DNA of 46,649 bases from assembly GCA_002839765.1 (NCBI GenBank), contig PGYR01000037.1, positions 1-46,649 of the forward strand, given 5' to 3'. The notes beneath the pieces were generated by a model. The model worked only from the letters and a program-made list of their open reading frames with translations, ran no database searches and was not told the DNA's origin. Position numbers and translations under genes: made by a program. Of the stretch, positions 35,143 through 43,645 are shown one piece after another; position 1 is the stretch's first letter, and every line of letters starts with the position of its first letter. Source of the DNA: Ignavibacteriae bacterium HGW-Ignavibacteriae-4 (GTDB lineage Bacteria > Bacteroidota > Ignavibacteria > Kapaibacteriales > UBA2268).

Positions 35143-35627
35143 TGAAAAAAATAGAAGCAAATGTAATGAAGAATAATGTCAGAAATGGCAGAGCCTCAAT
35201 TTGGTTTGCTGCTTCAATATCCTTGATATCTATTCCAATACAACTAATCTTTAATCTTAACCTCTGGTTTTTTACTATATTCTCAGGTATTGCAGCCGTT
35301 ATTGGGCAATTTGTATTAAAGAGTAAATTTCATGAAGCATATATTTCATTCTATGAGAACTATTTTGAGTATAAAAACAGTTTTGAAAACGATATAAAAA
35401 TGTTTACTCATATTGAGACGATGTATGACTTGAAAATGAAAGGAATTAAAATCTTCTACAAAGATATTGTTTCGTTGAAACAAACATATAATAAGATTAA
35501 CATATCTTTGAAAGATGGAAAAAATTATGAGCTAGATTTTCTTGAGTTCGGCTACAAAAAAATCCAAGAGATAAAAGCAGAAATTGTTAAGCTAGAAACA
35601 AAGTTATTGAAGGAAGAAGATGAATAG
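35142..35627 (+). CDS. Membrane protein with PH-like domain
   Basis: The ATG at 35142 overlaps the stop of the propeller gene (TGATG), giving 161 residues. Two hydrophobic segments (about 20-40 and 44-62) precede a beta-rich domain and a final helix GYKKIQEIKAEIVKLETK, as in the 31831 gene. Its first 49 bp are duplicated at 36441-36489 with one mismatch. Function unknown; co-translation with the propeller and the lipoprotein suggests an envelope role. Confidence 0.65.
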   Translation: MKKIEANVMKNNVRNGRASIWFAASISLISIPIQLIFNLNLWFFTIFSGIAAVIGQFVLKSKFHEAYISFYENYFEYKNSFENDIKMFTHIETMYDLKMKGIKIFYKDIVSLKQTYNKINISLKDGKNYELDFLEFGYKKIQEIKAEIVKLETKLLKEEDE

Positions 35628-36357
35628 TTTTATGAAATATTTAATAATTATCTCTATCACTATACTTTTCTGTTCTTGCACTAATAGGCAAGAGCCAGTA
35701 GAACAACTTAGCAAAGTAGATAGCTTGAAGAAGGTTGCTTATAAATATACGTCAGCTTATCTTATGGGAGAATCATTTGATAAGTATTTGAAATATTTGA
35801 ATGATGATTCTGTTAGTGTGAGCTCAGAGATAGCACTTAGTCACTTGAATTATTACTATAATTTAGAAGAAAATGCTGTAAGAGAGAAAAAAGGATATGA
35901 AAATATTACTTACGAATTAGAAGGTGACAGCTTTTTACCTACGTTATACGTAATCACGATAATTAGCGACTTAGGTTTACATAACTATACAACTGCTTTT
36001 GATGATGAAGGTACCATATATTTCCTATTTGGATTTAAACACTCCCAATTCGATGTCCTACTTAAAAGAAATATCAAACACATCGAAACAATAGATGAGG
36101 CAAATCAGATTATTGACTTGTATAATCAACTCAACTATATTTTGGATGTTTATGAAATAAAGAAATTTGAGAGAAAGAATGATAGCTTGGCTTTGAGTAA
36201 GTTGAATCAACCTAAGATAGACGGCGACACGATTGTAGTAGAAAGACTATACTATGCTGACCAATTAGAAAGATACATAAAGCAAACTTATAGAATTTCA
36301 AAAGACTTGGATTTTGATGTTAAAATGGAAAGACTTTTAAGTATAGACAGAGACTAA
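35620..36357 (+). CDS. Lipoprotein of unknown function
   Basis: The 245-residue protein begins MNSFMKYLIIISITILFCSC, with a lipobox ending at Cys20. A Shine-Dalgarno-like GGAAGAAG directly precedes the ATG and the start lies inside the end of the preceding gene (8-bp overlap). The mature protein is acidic and mostly helical, with a central beta segment (YELEGDSFLPTLYVITII). No known domain. Confidence 0.7.
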   Translation: MNSFMKYLIIISITILFCSCTNRQEPVEQLSKVDSLKKVAYKYTSAYLMGESFDKYLKYLNDDSVSVSSEIALSHLNYYYNLEENAVREKKGYENITYELEGDSFLPTLYVITIISDLGLHNYTTAFDDEGTIYFLFGFKHSQFDVLLKRNIKHIETIDEANQIIDLYNQLNYILDVYEIKKFERKNDSLALSKLNQPKIDGDTIVVERLYYADQLERYIKQTYRISKDLDFDVKMERLLSIDRD

Positions 36358-36440
36358 GATAAAAGGCTTAAGTTCCTAATTAAAAACAAACAAATAAATG
36401 AAAAAAATACTTGAGTGTGATCATAGGAAGTAATAACTAA

Positions 36441-36566
36441 ATGAAAAGAATAGAAGCAAATGTAATGAAGAATAATGTCAGAAATGGCAAATCAAACGCT
36501 TATTTCGTTCTATTTTGTATTACAGCTATTATTCCGCATGAAATTAAATTATATGGTATCAAATAA
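36441..36566 (+). pseudogene. Partial duplicate of the 5' end of the 35142 gene
   Basis: 36441-36489 matches 35142-35190 over 49 bp with one mismatch (MKRIEANVMKNNVRNG). The frame then diverges and stops after 41 codons at 36566. It overlaps the convergent gene at 36500. This looks like the surviving head of a tandem duplicate, or a short duplication that left a decoy open frame. Confidence 0.75.
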
Positions 36567-36919
36567 AATATATAACTTAAAATTACTTTTAAGGGCCAAC
36601 CTATTCCAAAACTACCATTATAAATTCGCATGATTGTTTCTTTGCTCTTATTGCTTATCACCTTAGTCCATGGGTCATCCATACCCATTTTATAAGTGTC
36701 AAAACCATAAAGTTTATAAATTAGTTCTTTTGATAATTCTTCAGACCAATAAACCAAAAATGTGAATAAAATAAAAGTAAGGATAAGAGAAATAAAAACA
36801 AGTAAGAAATAGTTTTTGTTTTTTAATTTCCTAATAATCAGAAGAGGTGTTGCTAATATGAGTAGAAAAGTAAAGAATGAAATAATAGTAAATAGAATTT
36901 CAACCGTTCTAGCTTCCAT
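36500..36919 (-). CDS. Small multi-pass membrane protein
   Basis: The 139-residue protein has three or four hydrophobic segments (about 8-28, 36-58, 108-135). A soluble loop EELSKELIYKLYGFDTYKMGMDD separates the helices. No family recognised. It is monocistronic on the minus strand and its 3' end overlaps the duplicated 5' fragment on the other strand. Confidence 0.6.
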   Translation of the reverse strand: MEARTVEILFTIISFFTFLLILATPLLIIRKLKNKNYFLLVFISLILTFILFTFLVYWSEELSKELIYKLYGFDTYKMGMDDPWTKVISNKSKETIMRIYNGSFGIGWPLKVILSYIFYLIPYNLISCGIIAVIQNRTK

Positions 36920-37163
36920 TTTATTTCTCTATTTATTAATATCTAATTTATAATTACTTTATTTCCAACTACTTTACGTTCTTTTGATTGAAATAGTTGC
37001 GTATATTATAGAACCGTTTAATCTGTGATTCAGACCAATGAGATAGCTCCGTTGACTCTTTACTTCGGCGTTGCTCAGCACAGGCGCTTCGTTCGGAGTG
37101 AAGCATTTTACAGAGGGTTGTGTGAGCTAAGAGGAATTCAGTATTTTATACGTATTCTGATAC

Positions 37164-37961
37164 CTACACTTTCTGCTTGCCGCTCGACTTTATTAGTAAT
37201 ACAATTCCGAGTATAATAAGTGGTATGCTTAGAAGTTGTCCCATGTTTAGGAACATCCCATTCTCGAAAGCGGATTGGTTTTCTTTTGTGAATTCGATGA
37301 GGAATCGAGCACTGAATATCATAATCAGGAATCTAGAGAATAGAGCATAATCTGCAGTCTTCTCTTTCCATTTGCTATAGTGAGCCCATAGTACTGCAAA
37401 TATGCCCAAATAAGCTATTGCCTCGTACATTTGAGATGGGTGGCGAGCAATCTCATCTATTCTATGAAATACGACTGCCCATGGCAAATCTGAAGGTGTC
37501 CCAAGTATCTCTGAATTGAAGAAATTTCCCAAACGAATGAAAAAACCTGCCGAAGCAACTACAATAACTATTCTATCAACTATCCAAGGGTAAGATATGT
37601 CTTTGTTTTTCTGTGCGAATATATATAGTGAAGTTAGGATACCTATTGCCGCACCGTGACTAGCAAGCCCTCCGTTCCATACTTTGAGTATTTCAATCGG
37701 GTTAGATAAATAATAAGATGGCTCATAGAAAAGACAATGACCTAGACGAGCACCGATTACGGTTCCCAAGATCATATATACGGTTAGTGAATCTAGTTGC
37801 TTTTGTGTGTGTCCCTCGTGTTTGAATATCTTATTTATTATTTGATATCCTAAAACGAAAGAGAGTGCAAAAAGTAACCCATACCAACGTATTTTTAATA
37901 TTCCAAAATCAATTATTTCAGGGCTGACAGCCCAATCTATATAAGCAATAAAATGTTCGAT
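37164..37961 (-). CDS. lgt: Prolipoprotein diacylglyceryl transferase with apparent ATC start
   Basis: The conserved N-terminus of Lgt (WAVSPEIIDFGILKIRWYGLLFA) is encoded upstream of the first in-frame ATG at 37775. No ATG, GTG or TTG occurs between it and an in-frame TAG at 37965-37967. The best start is ATC at 37959-37961: AGGAG lies 8 bases before it, and it sits in a TAATC overlap with the nadK stop, the place where this genome elsewhere has TAATG. This gives 265 residues, normal for Lgt. Signatures present: GGLASHGAAIG with the catalytic His, RLGNFFNSEILG, and RHPSQMYEA. Lgt attaches diacylglycerol to lipoprotein cysteines in the inner membrane. It is the last gene of the rsmI-dut-fmt-pfkA-nadK-lgt operon. 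Confidence 0.88.
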   Translation of the reverse strand: MEHFIAYIDWAVSPEIIDFGILKIRWYGLLFALSFVLGYQIINKIFKHEGHTQKQLDSLTVYMILGTVIGARLGHCLFYEPSYYLSNPIEILKVWNGGLASHGAAIGILTSLYIFAQKNKDISYPWIVDRIVIVVASAGFFIRLGNFFNSEILGTPSDLPWAVVFHRIDEIARHPSQMYEAIAYLGIFAVLWAHYSKWKEKTADYALFSRFLIMIFSARFLIEFTKENQSAFENGMFLNMGQLLSIPLIILGIVLLIKSSGKQKV

Positions 37962-38833
37962 TATCTAATCTCCTTATTCGTTCTGTGTTCTGCCCAAAGG
38001 AATTTATCCCTCAGTACATCGAAGAACGAGCTATTCTCAGGTTCTACAAGTTTAACGGTTTCGTCCGATTTTCTAATCTGGATTATATCACCATTTTTAA
38101 TTTTCGTTCTTACTTTTCCATCAGCTACTAATTTCAACTCTCCAGTTCGGCTATATACTTCAAACTCTAATTGCTGATTATCTGGTACTACGAGTGGTCT
38201 ATGAGTTAGCGAATGTGGTGAAACCGGTGTTATGCAAAGCACAGGTGAAGTTGGGAAAATAACTGGGCCACCCGCTGAAAGACTGTATGCAGTCGAACCA
38301 GTAGGTGTAGCTATTATCAGACCATCCGCGAAGTACTCGCCAATGAAATGCTTGTTAGAATAAGCCTTGATTTCCACCATGTGCGAAGTCTCGCTCTTCT
38401 CTATTACCATATCATTGAGGGCGTAGATAGTTTCACCGTCAATTGTCGTCTGGATAGCTGAACGAGTGATAACCTTATAGTTACCATTCATCAGATCTTT
38501 GAGAGTCTCTTCTAGTCCCGTAACTACGAATTCTGCTAGAAAACCAAGTTTCCCTACGTTGAATCCCATAATAGGAACATCGGAAGTAATATAAGATTGG
38601 ACTGCGGAAAGTATAGTACCATCACCGCCGAATGTGATAATCACATCAGCTATATCGTCATAGCTTAAGCGGTTGCATACCCTAATATCAGGCATGCTAT
38701 CGCCATACTTCTCTACCAAAGTCTCCGAAACGCAGACATTTGCTCCCAGTCTCTGAAGAATCTCAATTGCCTTGATAGCAAGCTCTTCAGCTTCGGGTCT
38801 GTCTATAGCTTCGAATATGGCATAAGTTTTCAT
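37961..38833 (-). CDS. nadK: NAD kinase
   Basis: The 290-residue protein has the NAD kinase GGDGT motif (69-73), GFNVGKLGFLAEF, NDMVIEKSETSHM and the glycine-rich ATPTGSTAYSLSAGGP loop. It makes NADP from NAD with ATP. Length is typical. The start is 3 bp after the pfkA stop; its stop TAA overlaps the lgt start. Confidence 0.95.
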   Translation of the reverse strand: MKTYAIFEAIDRPEAEELAIKAIEILQRLGANVCVSETLVEKYGDSMPDIRVCNRLSYDDIADVIITFGGDGTILSAVQSYITSDVPIMGFNVGKLGFLAEFVVTGLEETLKDLMNGNYKVITRSAIQTTIDGETIYALNDMVIEKSETSHMVEIKAYSNKHFIGEYFADGLIIATPTGSTAYSLSAGGPVIFPTSPVLCITPVSPHSLTHRPLVVPDNQQLEFEVYSRTGELKLVADGKVRTKIKNGDIIQIRKSDETVKLVEPENSSFFDVLRDKFLWAEHRTNKEIR

Positions 38834-38836
38834 ATA

Positions 38837-39799
38837 TTATGCAAGTAGCTCTGCTAAATCAAACATATATGGTTGCAATTCTTTTCTCTTAGTCCATGTC
38901 TCTGGGAATGGAGTATAAGTTATGTTATGATGAACTCGTCCAACTAATACGTTTGTCTTACCAGCTAATAGTGCATCTACTGCAGATAGTCCTAAGTGGC
39001 TGGCTAAGTTTCTATCACGAACTGTAGGTGAGCCACCACGTTGGATGTGACCTAATACTGCACATTTAGCGTCTATATTGTATTCGGATTTCAATGCTTC
39101 TGCTAATTGATAAGCACCTTTGTACTTACCGCCACCTTCTCCGATTACTATGATAGTACGGTTGTGGAAGCCAAGTTGAGTGTATTTATCATACAGGATT
39201 TCTAGGTTAGTTACTGCTTCTGGAACAGAGATATACTCCGCACCGCAAGAGATACCAACTTCCATTGCTATGTGACCTTCGTGTCTGCCCATTACTTCTA
39301 CTATGAATACTCGACCATGCGAATCAGCTGTATCGCGAATTCTATCAATCGCCTCTGCCGCAGTGTTACAAGCAGTATCAAATCCAATAGTGTAATAAGT
39401 ACCGTACAAATCATTGTCAATAGTACCAGGTGTACCGACAATCCTAACTCCATGCTCTTTGAATAGTGCGTGTGCTCCTTTCAGAGTACCATCACCACCA
39501 CAAGCAATCAAACCATCTATTTTATTATCTTTTAATTGTTGTGCACCCTTTATTCTTCCTTCTTTCGATAAGAATACTTCAGAGCGACTCGTTTTTAGTA
39601 TAGTCCCACCTTGCGAAACTATGTTTACAGTGTCTTTTCTTTCTAAATTTCTGAAGTTTCCTTCCATCAATCCTTCATAACCGCCAACTACACCTACTAC
39701 CTCTAGTCCGCGAGCTATTCCCGTACGTACTACTGCTCTTATGTGGGCGTTCATTCCTGGGGCATCGCCACCACTGGTTAATATCGCTATTCTTTTCAT
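38837..39799 (-). CDS. pfkA: ATP-dependent 6-phosphofructokinase
   Basis: The 320-residue protein has the bacterial PfkA pattern: ILTSGGDAPGMNAHIRAVVR at the N-terminus, CGGDGTLKGA (Gly after GGD, as in ATP- rather than PPi-dependent enzymes), the catalytic GTPGTIDNDLYGT with its Asp, and EVMGRHEGHIA. Glycolytic phosphorylation of fructose 6-phosphate. The start overlaps the fmt stop (ATGA) and nadK follows after 3 bp. Confidence 0.95.
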   Translation of the reverse strand: MKRIAILTSGGDAPGMNAHIRAVVRTGIARGLEVVGVVGGYEGLMEGNFRNLERKDTVNIVSQGGTILKTSRSEVFLSKEGRIKGAQQLKDNKIDGLIACGGDGTLKGAHALFKEHGVRIVGTPGTIDNDLYGTYYTIGFDTACNTAAEAIDRIRDTADSHGRVFIVEVMGRHEGHIAMEVGISCGAEYISVPEAVTNLEILYDKYTQLGFHNRTIIVIGEGGGKYKGAYQLAEALKSEYNIDAKCAVLGHIQRGGSPTVRDRNLASHLGLSAVDALLAGKTNVLVGRVHHNITYTPFPETWTKRKELQPYMFDLAELLA

Positions 39800-40722
39800 T
39801 CTAATATACCTTCTTTATTACCTCTATATCCTGCTAGGAAATCGCGTATTTGCATAACTTTTTTTCCTTCAGGTTGGATTACTAATACTTTAACAGTTCC
39901 AGACGAAGTTTGTAACAGAAAATTATCATTTTTTATTAAATAATTCTTAGGTTTTGTGTGAATTTCTGATGAAATTTCACTTTTTAGCAATTTTACTTTC
40001 TTTCCATCTAATTCTGTCCATGCTCCTGGTATAGGAGACATCCCGTTTATGAAGTTTTTCAAGTCCTCGGCACCCAAATTGAAGTCAATTTTACAATCTT
40101 CTCTGAATATCTTCGGTGCTGGAGTAGCTAAGCTATCATCTTGAGTTAATCTCTGATACTCTCCCGAAAGTAATTGTTTGCAAGTCTCGACCGCTAGCTC
40201 AGCAGCTAATGGCATAAGCTCATCGTGCAGCTCACCTGCTGTCATCGATTCACCGATTGCTACTTCTCTAGTTCCAACTATATTGCCTGTGTCTATGTTC
40301 TCGTCTAAGATGAATGAAGTAACACCGCTTTTCTTTTCGCCTTTGATTATAGCCCAGTTAATAGGGGCAGCACCTCTGAACTTAGGAAGTAAACTAGTAT
40401 GTACATTGAACGAAGCAATTTTTGGCAAAGTGAATACTGCCGTTGGCAATATTCTGAATGCGACTATACAGAATATATCCGCATCAATCTCTTTCAGCTC
40501 ATTGATGAAATCCTCATCTTTCAGAGAGACTGGTTGCAATACTCGCAATCCTAATTCTTCAGCGGCTGCTTTCACAGGAGATGGCATCATCTTCTGTCCT
40601 CTACCTTTTGGCTTGTCAGGAACAGTTACCACAGCTGGTATCTCGAAATGCTCGTGGAGTGCTTTCAAAGTTGGTACAGAAAACTCTGGAGTACCCATGA
40701 ATACTATTCTCGGACGGCTCAT
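39796..40722 (-). CDS. fmt: Methionyl-tRNA formyltransferase
   Basis: The open frame extends to 40794, but the ATG at 40722 (MSRPRIVFMGTPEFSVPTL) is the conserved start and overlaps the dut stop by ATGA, giving 308 residues. Catalytic Asn, His and Asp are in FNVHTSLLPKFRGAAPIN and ENIDTGN, and the SLLP motif is intact. The C-terminal OB-like domain (FINGMSPIPGAWTELDGKKV) is present. It formylates initiator Met-tRNA. Confidence 0.95.
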   Translation of the reverse strand: MSRPRIVFMGTPEFSVPTLKALHEHFEIPAVVTVPDKPKGRGQKMMPSPVKAAAEELGLRVLQPVSLKDEDFINELKEIDADIFCIVAFRILPTAVFTLPKIASFNVHTSLLPKFRGAAPINWAIIKGEKKSGVTSFILDENIDTGNIVGTREVAIGESMTAGELHDELMPLAAELAVETCKQLLSGEYQRLTQDDSLATPAPKIFREDCKIDFNLGAEDLKNFINGMSPIPGAWTELDGKKVKLLKSEISSEIHTKPKNYLIKNDNFLLQTSSGTVKVLVIQPEGKKVMQIRDFLAGYRGNKEGILE

Positions 40723-41168
40723 TGCTTCACTCCAGTACTTCCGAAGCCGCCTTCTCCTCTGTCCGTCTCGTCTAATGACTCGACTTCGCTCCAACCAATA
40801 TGCTCGTACTGAGCTATAACTAACTGAGCGATTCTATCACCACGTTCGACAGTGAAATCTGCCTCACCGAAATTAGCAAGAATTATCTTTATCTCACCTC
40901 GGTAATCGCTATCCACAGTGCCAGGGGCATTCAGAGCAAAAACACCATTTTTAGCTGCCAGCCCACTACGTGAGCGAACTTGACATTCGTACCCACTCTC
41001 TAAGGCAATAGCCAGATTAGTAGGTATCATTTTTACTTCGCCGTGCTTTATAGTTATCGGCTCATCGGTAGTGGCATATACATCCATACCTGCCGAACCG
41101 CCTGTTGCGTAGCTAGGTAATGGCAAATCATTATACTTTTGGTTTATTCTTCTAATCTTTACTTTCAT
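40719..41168 (-). CDS. dut: Deoxyuridine 5'-triphosphate nucleotidohydrolase
   Basis: The frame opens at 41192, but the ATG at 41168 (MKVKIRRINQKY) matches the usual dUTPase start, giving 149 residues; an ATG two codons earlier is possible. All five trimeric dUTPase motifs are visible: AGMDVYA, RSRSGLAAKNGV, GTVDSDYRGEI, RGDRIAQLVI and RGEGGFGSTG. It hydrolyses dUTP to dUMP. It overlaps the rsmI 3' end by 17 bp. Confidence 0.95.
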   Translation of the reverse strand: MKVKIRRINQKYNDLPLPSYATGGSAGMDVYATTDEPITIKHGEVKMIPTNLAIALESGYECQVRSRSGLAAKNGVFALNAPGTVDSDYRGEIKIILANFGEADFTVERGDRIAQLVIAQYEHIGWSEVESLDETDRGEGGFGSTGVKQ

Positions 41169-42618
41169 TATCATTTTTTGGTTTCTTATCAACTATATCA
41201 TCTTTTCTCCAACCAGCGAAATTGCGAACTTCCTTCTCAGTATTATCGCCTGCATCTCTGCTTCTTCGTTGGACTTGCGATCTACCTAATTCGTCTTTTC
41301 TACGAGGAAGTTTTTTTATATCATCGCGTCTTGGTCTCGATTCTCTATCTGAGCGAGGTCTATCGCCGTCACCGCTATCTCTACGTGGAGGTCTTTCGCC
41401 ACCTCTATCATCACGGTTGAATTTTGGTCTATCGCCATCGCGGTCGTCTCTACGAGGTCTATCGTCATCTCTGCGAGGACTGTCTGCACCTTCCTCTTTT
41501 CGACGTCTGCCAATTCGGTCTTCGCTGAATGGTCTAGCTTCACGATTGAAACGTGGTTTGTCGCCTCCGCCACCTTCTCTACGTGGCGGTCTATCGCCAC
41601 CTCTACTATCACGACTGAATTTCGGTCTGTCGCTACTACCACCATCTCTTCTCTGTGGTCTGTCGCTACTGCCTCCATCGCCTTCAGGGTTCTGACCACG
41701 ACCTTCATTACGTCTTGGGCTAGATGCACGAGGGAAACGAGGACGGTCAGCACGTTTTTCTTTGTGTACAAATCCTCCACGATCGTCTCTTCTCGGTCCG
41801 CGATTGTCTCTTCTATCGTCGAATCTAGGAGCGCGGTCATCACGACTTTCTTCGTTTCTGATGTCGTACTCATAGCTAGGCTCAGTGCTACGTTCTATAT
41901 ATTTTATTTTGTCCAAAGGTAGTCCAGAAGTATTCCCCTGAATAACTAAGACAAATTCCATTTTCACTTTCTTGTCTAAGAACTTATCGTGAAGCTCTTG
42001 GATAGTACCATAGTGATGAGTTTCGTTTTTCATAGTCAGATTGCAAGCAAGATACGCTCTCCTAGTTGGGATAACCTGAACGGCATCTTCTAGTAAAGGC
42101 ATAAGGCGATACGGAGTTTCCAGCAAACAGAATGTATCATCATTCATCGATAGTTTGCGTAGCTCGGCTACTCGCTCAGGCGATGTACGAGACAAAAATC
42201 CTGCAAAGTAGAATCGCTCTATATCGAATCCACAGCGTACCAATGCAGTCATAATGCTAGTAGCACCTGGTAGCACTTGCACATCCAGATTGCGGCTAAC
42301 AGCAGTATTGATAAGTTGATTGCCCGGATCGGCGAAAGCTGGAGTTCCACAATCAGAGATAAGAGCAATAGTTTTGCCTTCCTCTATCATCATAATGAAC
42401 TCTGGGTAACGCTCATCTTCGCTTTTCACAGTTATGCTATCCAGCTCTTTGTCCAAACTGAAGTATTTCAGCAAAGCCGCAGCTTCTTTGAAATTCTCGC
42501 AAAGTATTAAATCGGCCTCACGCAAGACGTTCAAGGCACGAATCGTAATATCATTATAGTTACCGATAGGAGTTGATACTACGTACAACCTACCTTCTTT
42601 TGGTGTTAATTTACTCAA
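41152..42618 (-). CDS. rsmI: RsmI-family rRNA methyltransferase with a long Arg/Asp/Gly-rich tail
   Basis: Residues 1-230 are a tetrapyrrole-methylase-fold RsmI domain: VVSTPIGNYNDITIRALNVL, ALISDCGTPAFADPGNQLI, LPGATSIMTALVRCGF, RFYFAGFLSR. RsmI 2'-O-methylates C1402 of 16S rRNA. The usual EDTR motif is replaced by ENFKEA, a divergence that could affect specificity. Residues from about 250 to 488 are a low-complexity, disordered tail with repeats such as RPRRDDRD, GDRPKFNRDDRGG and GGDKPRFNREARP. Such RGG/RD-rich tails bind RNA; they are common on DEAD-box helicases but unusual here. The family is normally about 230-290 residues, so this protein is nearly double. First gene of the operon. 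Confidence 0.85.
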   Translation of the reverse strand: MSKLTPKEGRLYVVSTPIGNYNDITIRALNVLREADLILCENFKEAAALLKYFSLDKELDSITVKSEDERYPEFIMMIEEGKTIALISDCGTPAFADPGNQLINTAVSRNLDVQVLPGATSIMTALVRCGFDIERFYFAGFLSRTSPERVAELRKLSMNDDTFCLLETPYRLMPLLEDAVQVIPTRRAYLACNLTMKNETHHYGTIQELHDKFLDKKVKMEFVLVIQGNTSGLPLDKIKYIERSTEPSYEYDIRNEESRDDRAPRFDDRRDNRGPRRDDRGGFVHKEKRADRPRFPRASSPRRNEGRGQNPEGDGGSSDRPQRRDGGSSDRPKFSRDSRGGDRPPRREGGGGDKPRFNREARPFSEDRIGRRRKEEGADSPRRDDDRPRRDDRDGDRPKFNRDDRGGERPPRRDSGDGDRPRSDRESRPRRDDIKKLPRRKDELGRSQVQRRSRDAGDNTEKEVRNFAGWRKDDIVDKKPKNDNESKD

Positions 42619-42693
42619 TTTCGTATTTCTAGTTAGTTTACAGATTACAAATTAATGAAAATAACGCTCAACTAGAAGTATTCTTTTAGAATA

Positions 42694-42751
42694 GGGGGTT
42701 TGGGTGGGGGGAGAATGGGATTTTTTGTATATTTGGGGGAGGGGGTATGGG
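42694..42751 (+). other. G-quadruplex-forming intergenic tract
   Basis: 42694-42719 reads G5-TTT-G3-T-G6-AGAAT-G3, a full intramolecular quadruplex pattern. 42735-42751 adds G5-A-G5-TAT-G3. This is a striking departure from the AT-rich background. It lies between the divergent rsmI operon and the 42783 gene, around the probable promoter of the latter. Confidence 0.75.
42728..42735 (+). promoter_or_regulatory. Bacteroidota-type -7 promoter element
   Basis: TATATTTG matches TAnnTTTG 47 bp before the ATG at 42783. The predicted transcript would begin inside or just after the second G-run, placing a quadruplex motif on each side of the -7 element. Confidence 0.5.
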
Positions 42752-42782
42752 ATTTGAATTTTAATAAATAAATAGAATTAGT

Positions 42783-43544
42783 ATGAATTTAGAAAATATA
42801 ATACATCAAGGACTTAGGGAAGGTTATGAGTTAGATGTCTCTTTTAATTTGGTTGAAGATGAATTTTCACATTCCATGATTGAGTATTTATTAACTGTTT
42901 CAATAGCAAAAAGGATTAAAAATTATTTCGATGATGAAAGTATACATGGTTATAAAATCATTCTAGAGTATTCATTAATACAATTTTATCTAAATTGCTT
43001 CCCACTAAAATATGAAGAGTTTGAAGATAATAACCCTTTTATAATTCGAACTATATATAGAGTAATTGATGGTTTACAAAAAAATCAAAAACGTTTAGAT
43101 ATAGCACTAATTGGTATTGATAATAATAGGACTTTTTATGGGATAGAATTAAAAGGTATAAACCCAAAAAAAAAGAAAAAACTCGATGACTTAGACAGAC
43201 TCGCAATAGGTTATGAAAATGTATCGAATATGATAGACTCATCTCTAGAGAATTGTTTTTTTGGTTATATTTATAACCCAAGTAGTAAAAATAAAATATA
43301 TAATAATTCACATGATTCGATAAAATTAATTGAATCTGTAATTGAAATTGATAAAAATGCATTTGAATTGAACCACCCAACATTAGTGATAGAAAGCACT
43401 TATGAAATACTGAAAGAATCAACTTCAGATAATTTTAATAAGGAATTTGATTTTGACGAAGTTACCCGTCTAACGGGTATTATTTTTTCAGTACTGTATA
43501 AAATAGTAAAAAAAGAATTAACCCCTCAATTGAAAATAGTATAG
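42783..43544 (+). CDS. PD-(D/E)XK nuclease-like protein
   Basis: The 253-residue protein has a restriction-endonuclease-like core: Asp106 in RLDIALIGID, then Glu122-x-Lys124 in FYGIELKG, the D...E-x-K spacing of PD-(D/E)XK enzymes. A helix with Glu34 (SMIEYLLTVSIAKRI) may be the conserved first helix. The lysine run KKKKK (129-133) follows. No family name is recognised and the nuclease assignment rests on this motif alone. Very low GC. It lies 101 bp before a TIR/deoxyribosyltransferase-like gene, and the two may form a defence unit. Confidence 0.6.
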   Translation: MNLENIIHQGLREGYELDVSFNLVEDEFSHSMIEYLLTVSIAKRIKNYFDDESIHGYKIILEYSLIQFYLNCFPLKYEEFEDNNPFIIRTIYRVIDGLQKNQKRLDIALIGIDNNRTFYGIELKGINPKKKKKLDDLDRLAIGYENVSNMIDSSLENCFFGYIYNPSSKNKIYNNSHDSIKLIESVIEIDKNAFELNHPTLVIESTYEILKESTSDNFNKEFDFDEVTRLTGIIFSVLYKIVKKELTPQLKIV

Positions 43545-43645
43545 ATAATAAAACATGAACAATTAGTAACATAGTAGATAGAAAATAGATAGTTTTTTGT
43601 ATATTGAGCATATATAAATATTAACAATTAATTTAGCAGAAACAA

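Noticed and set aside
36920-37163. Possible repeat or RNA gene in the 244-bp gap before lgt
   Set aside because: Contains CTCAGCACAGGCGCTTCG-like repeat-style sequence, but no second copy in the window and no clear hairpin.
41222-41695. 157-codon open frame antisense to the RsmI tail
   Set aside because: It is a shadow of the Arg/Asp/Gly-rich repeat tail; the product is Ser/Leu/Arg low complexity without a plausible start context.
41316-41873. 185-codon frame on the same strand as rsmI
   Set aside because: Alternative reading of the same low-complexity repeats; the rsmI frame has the domain evidence.
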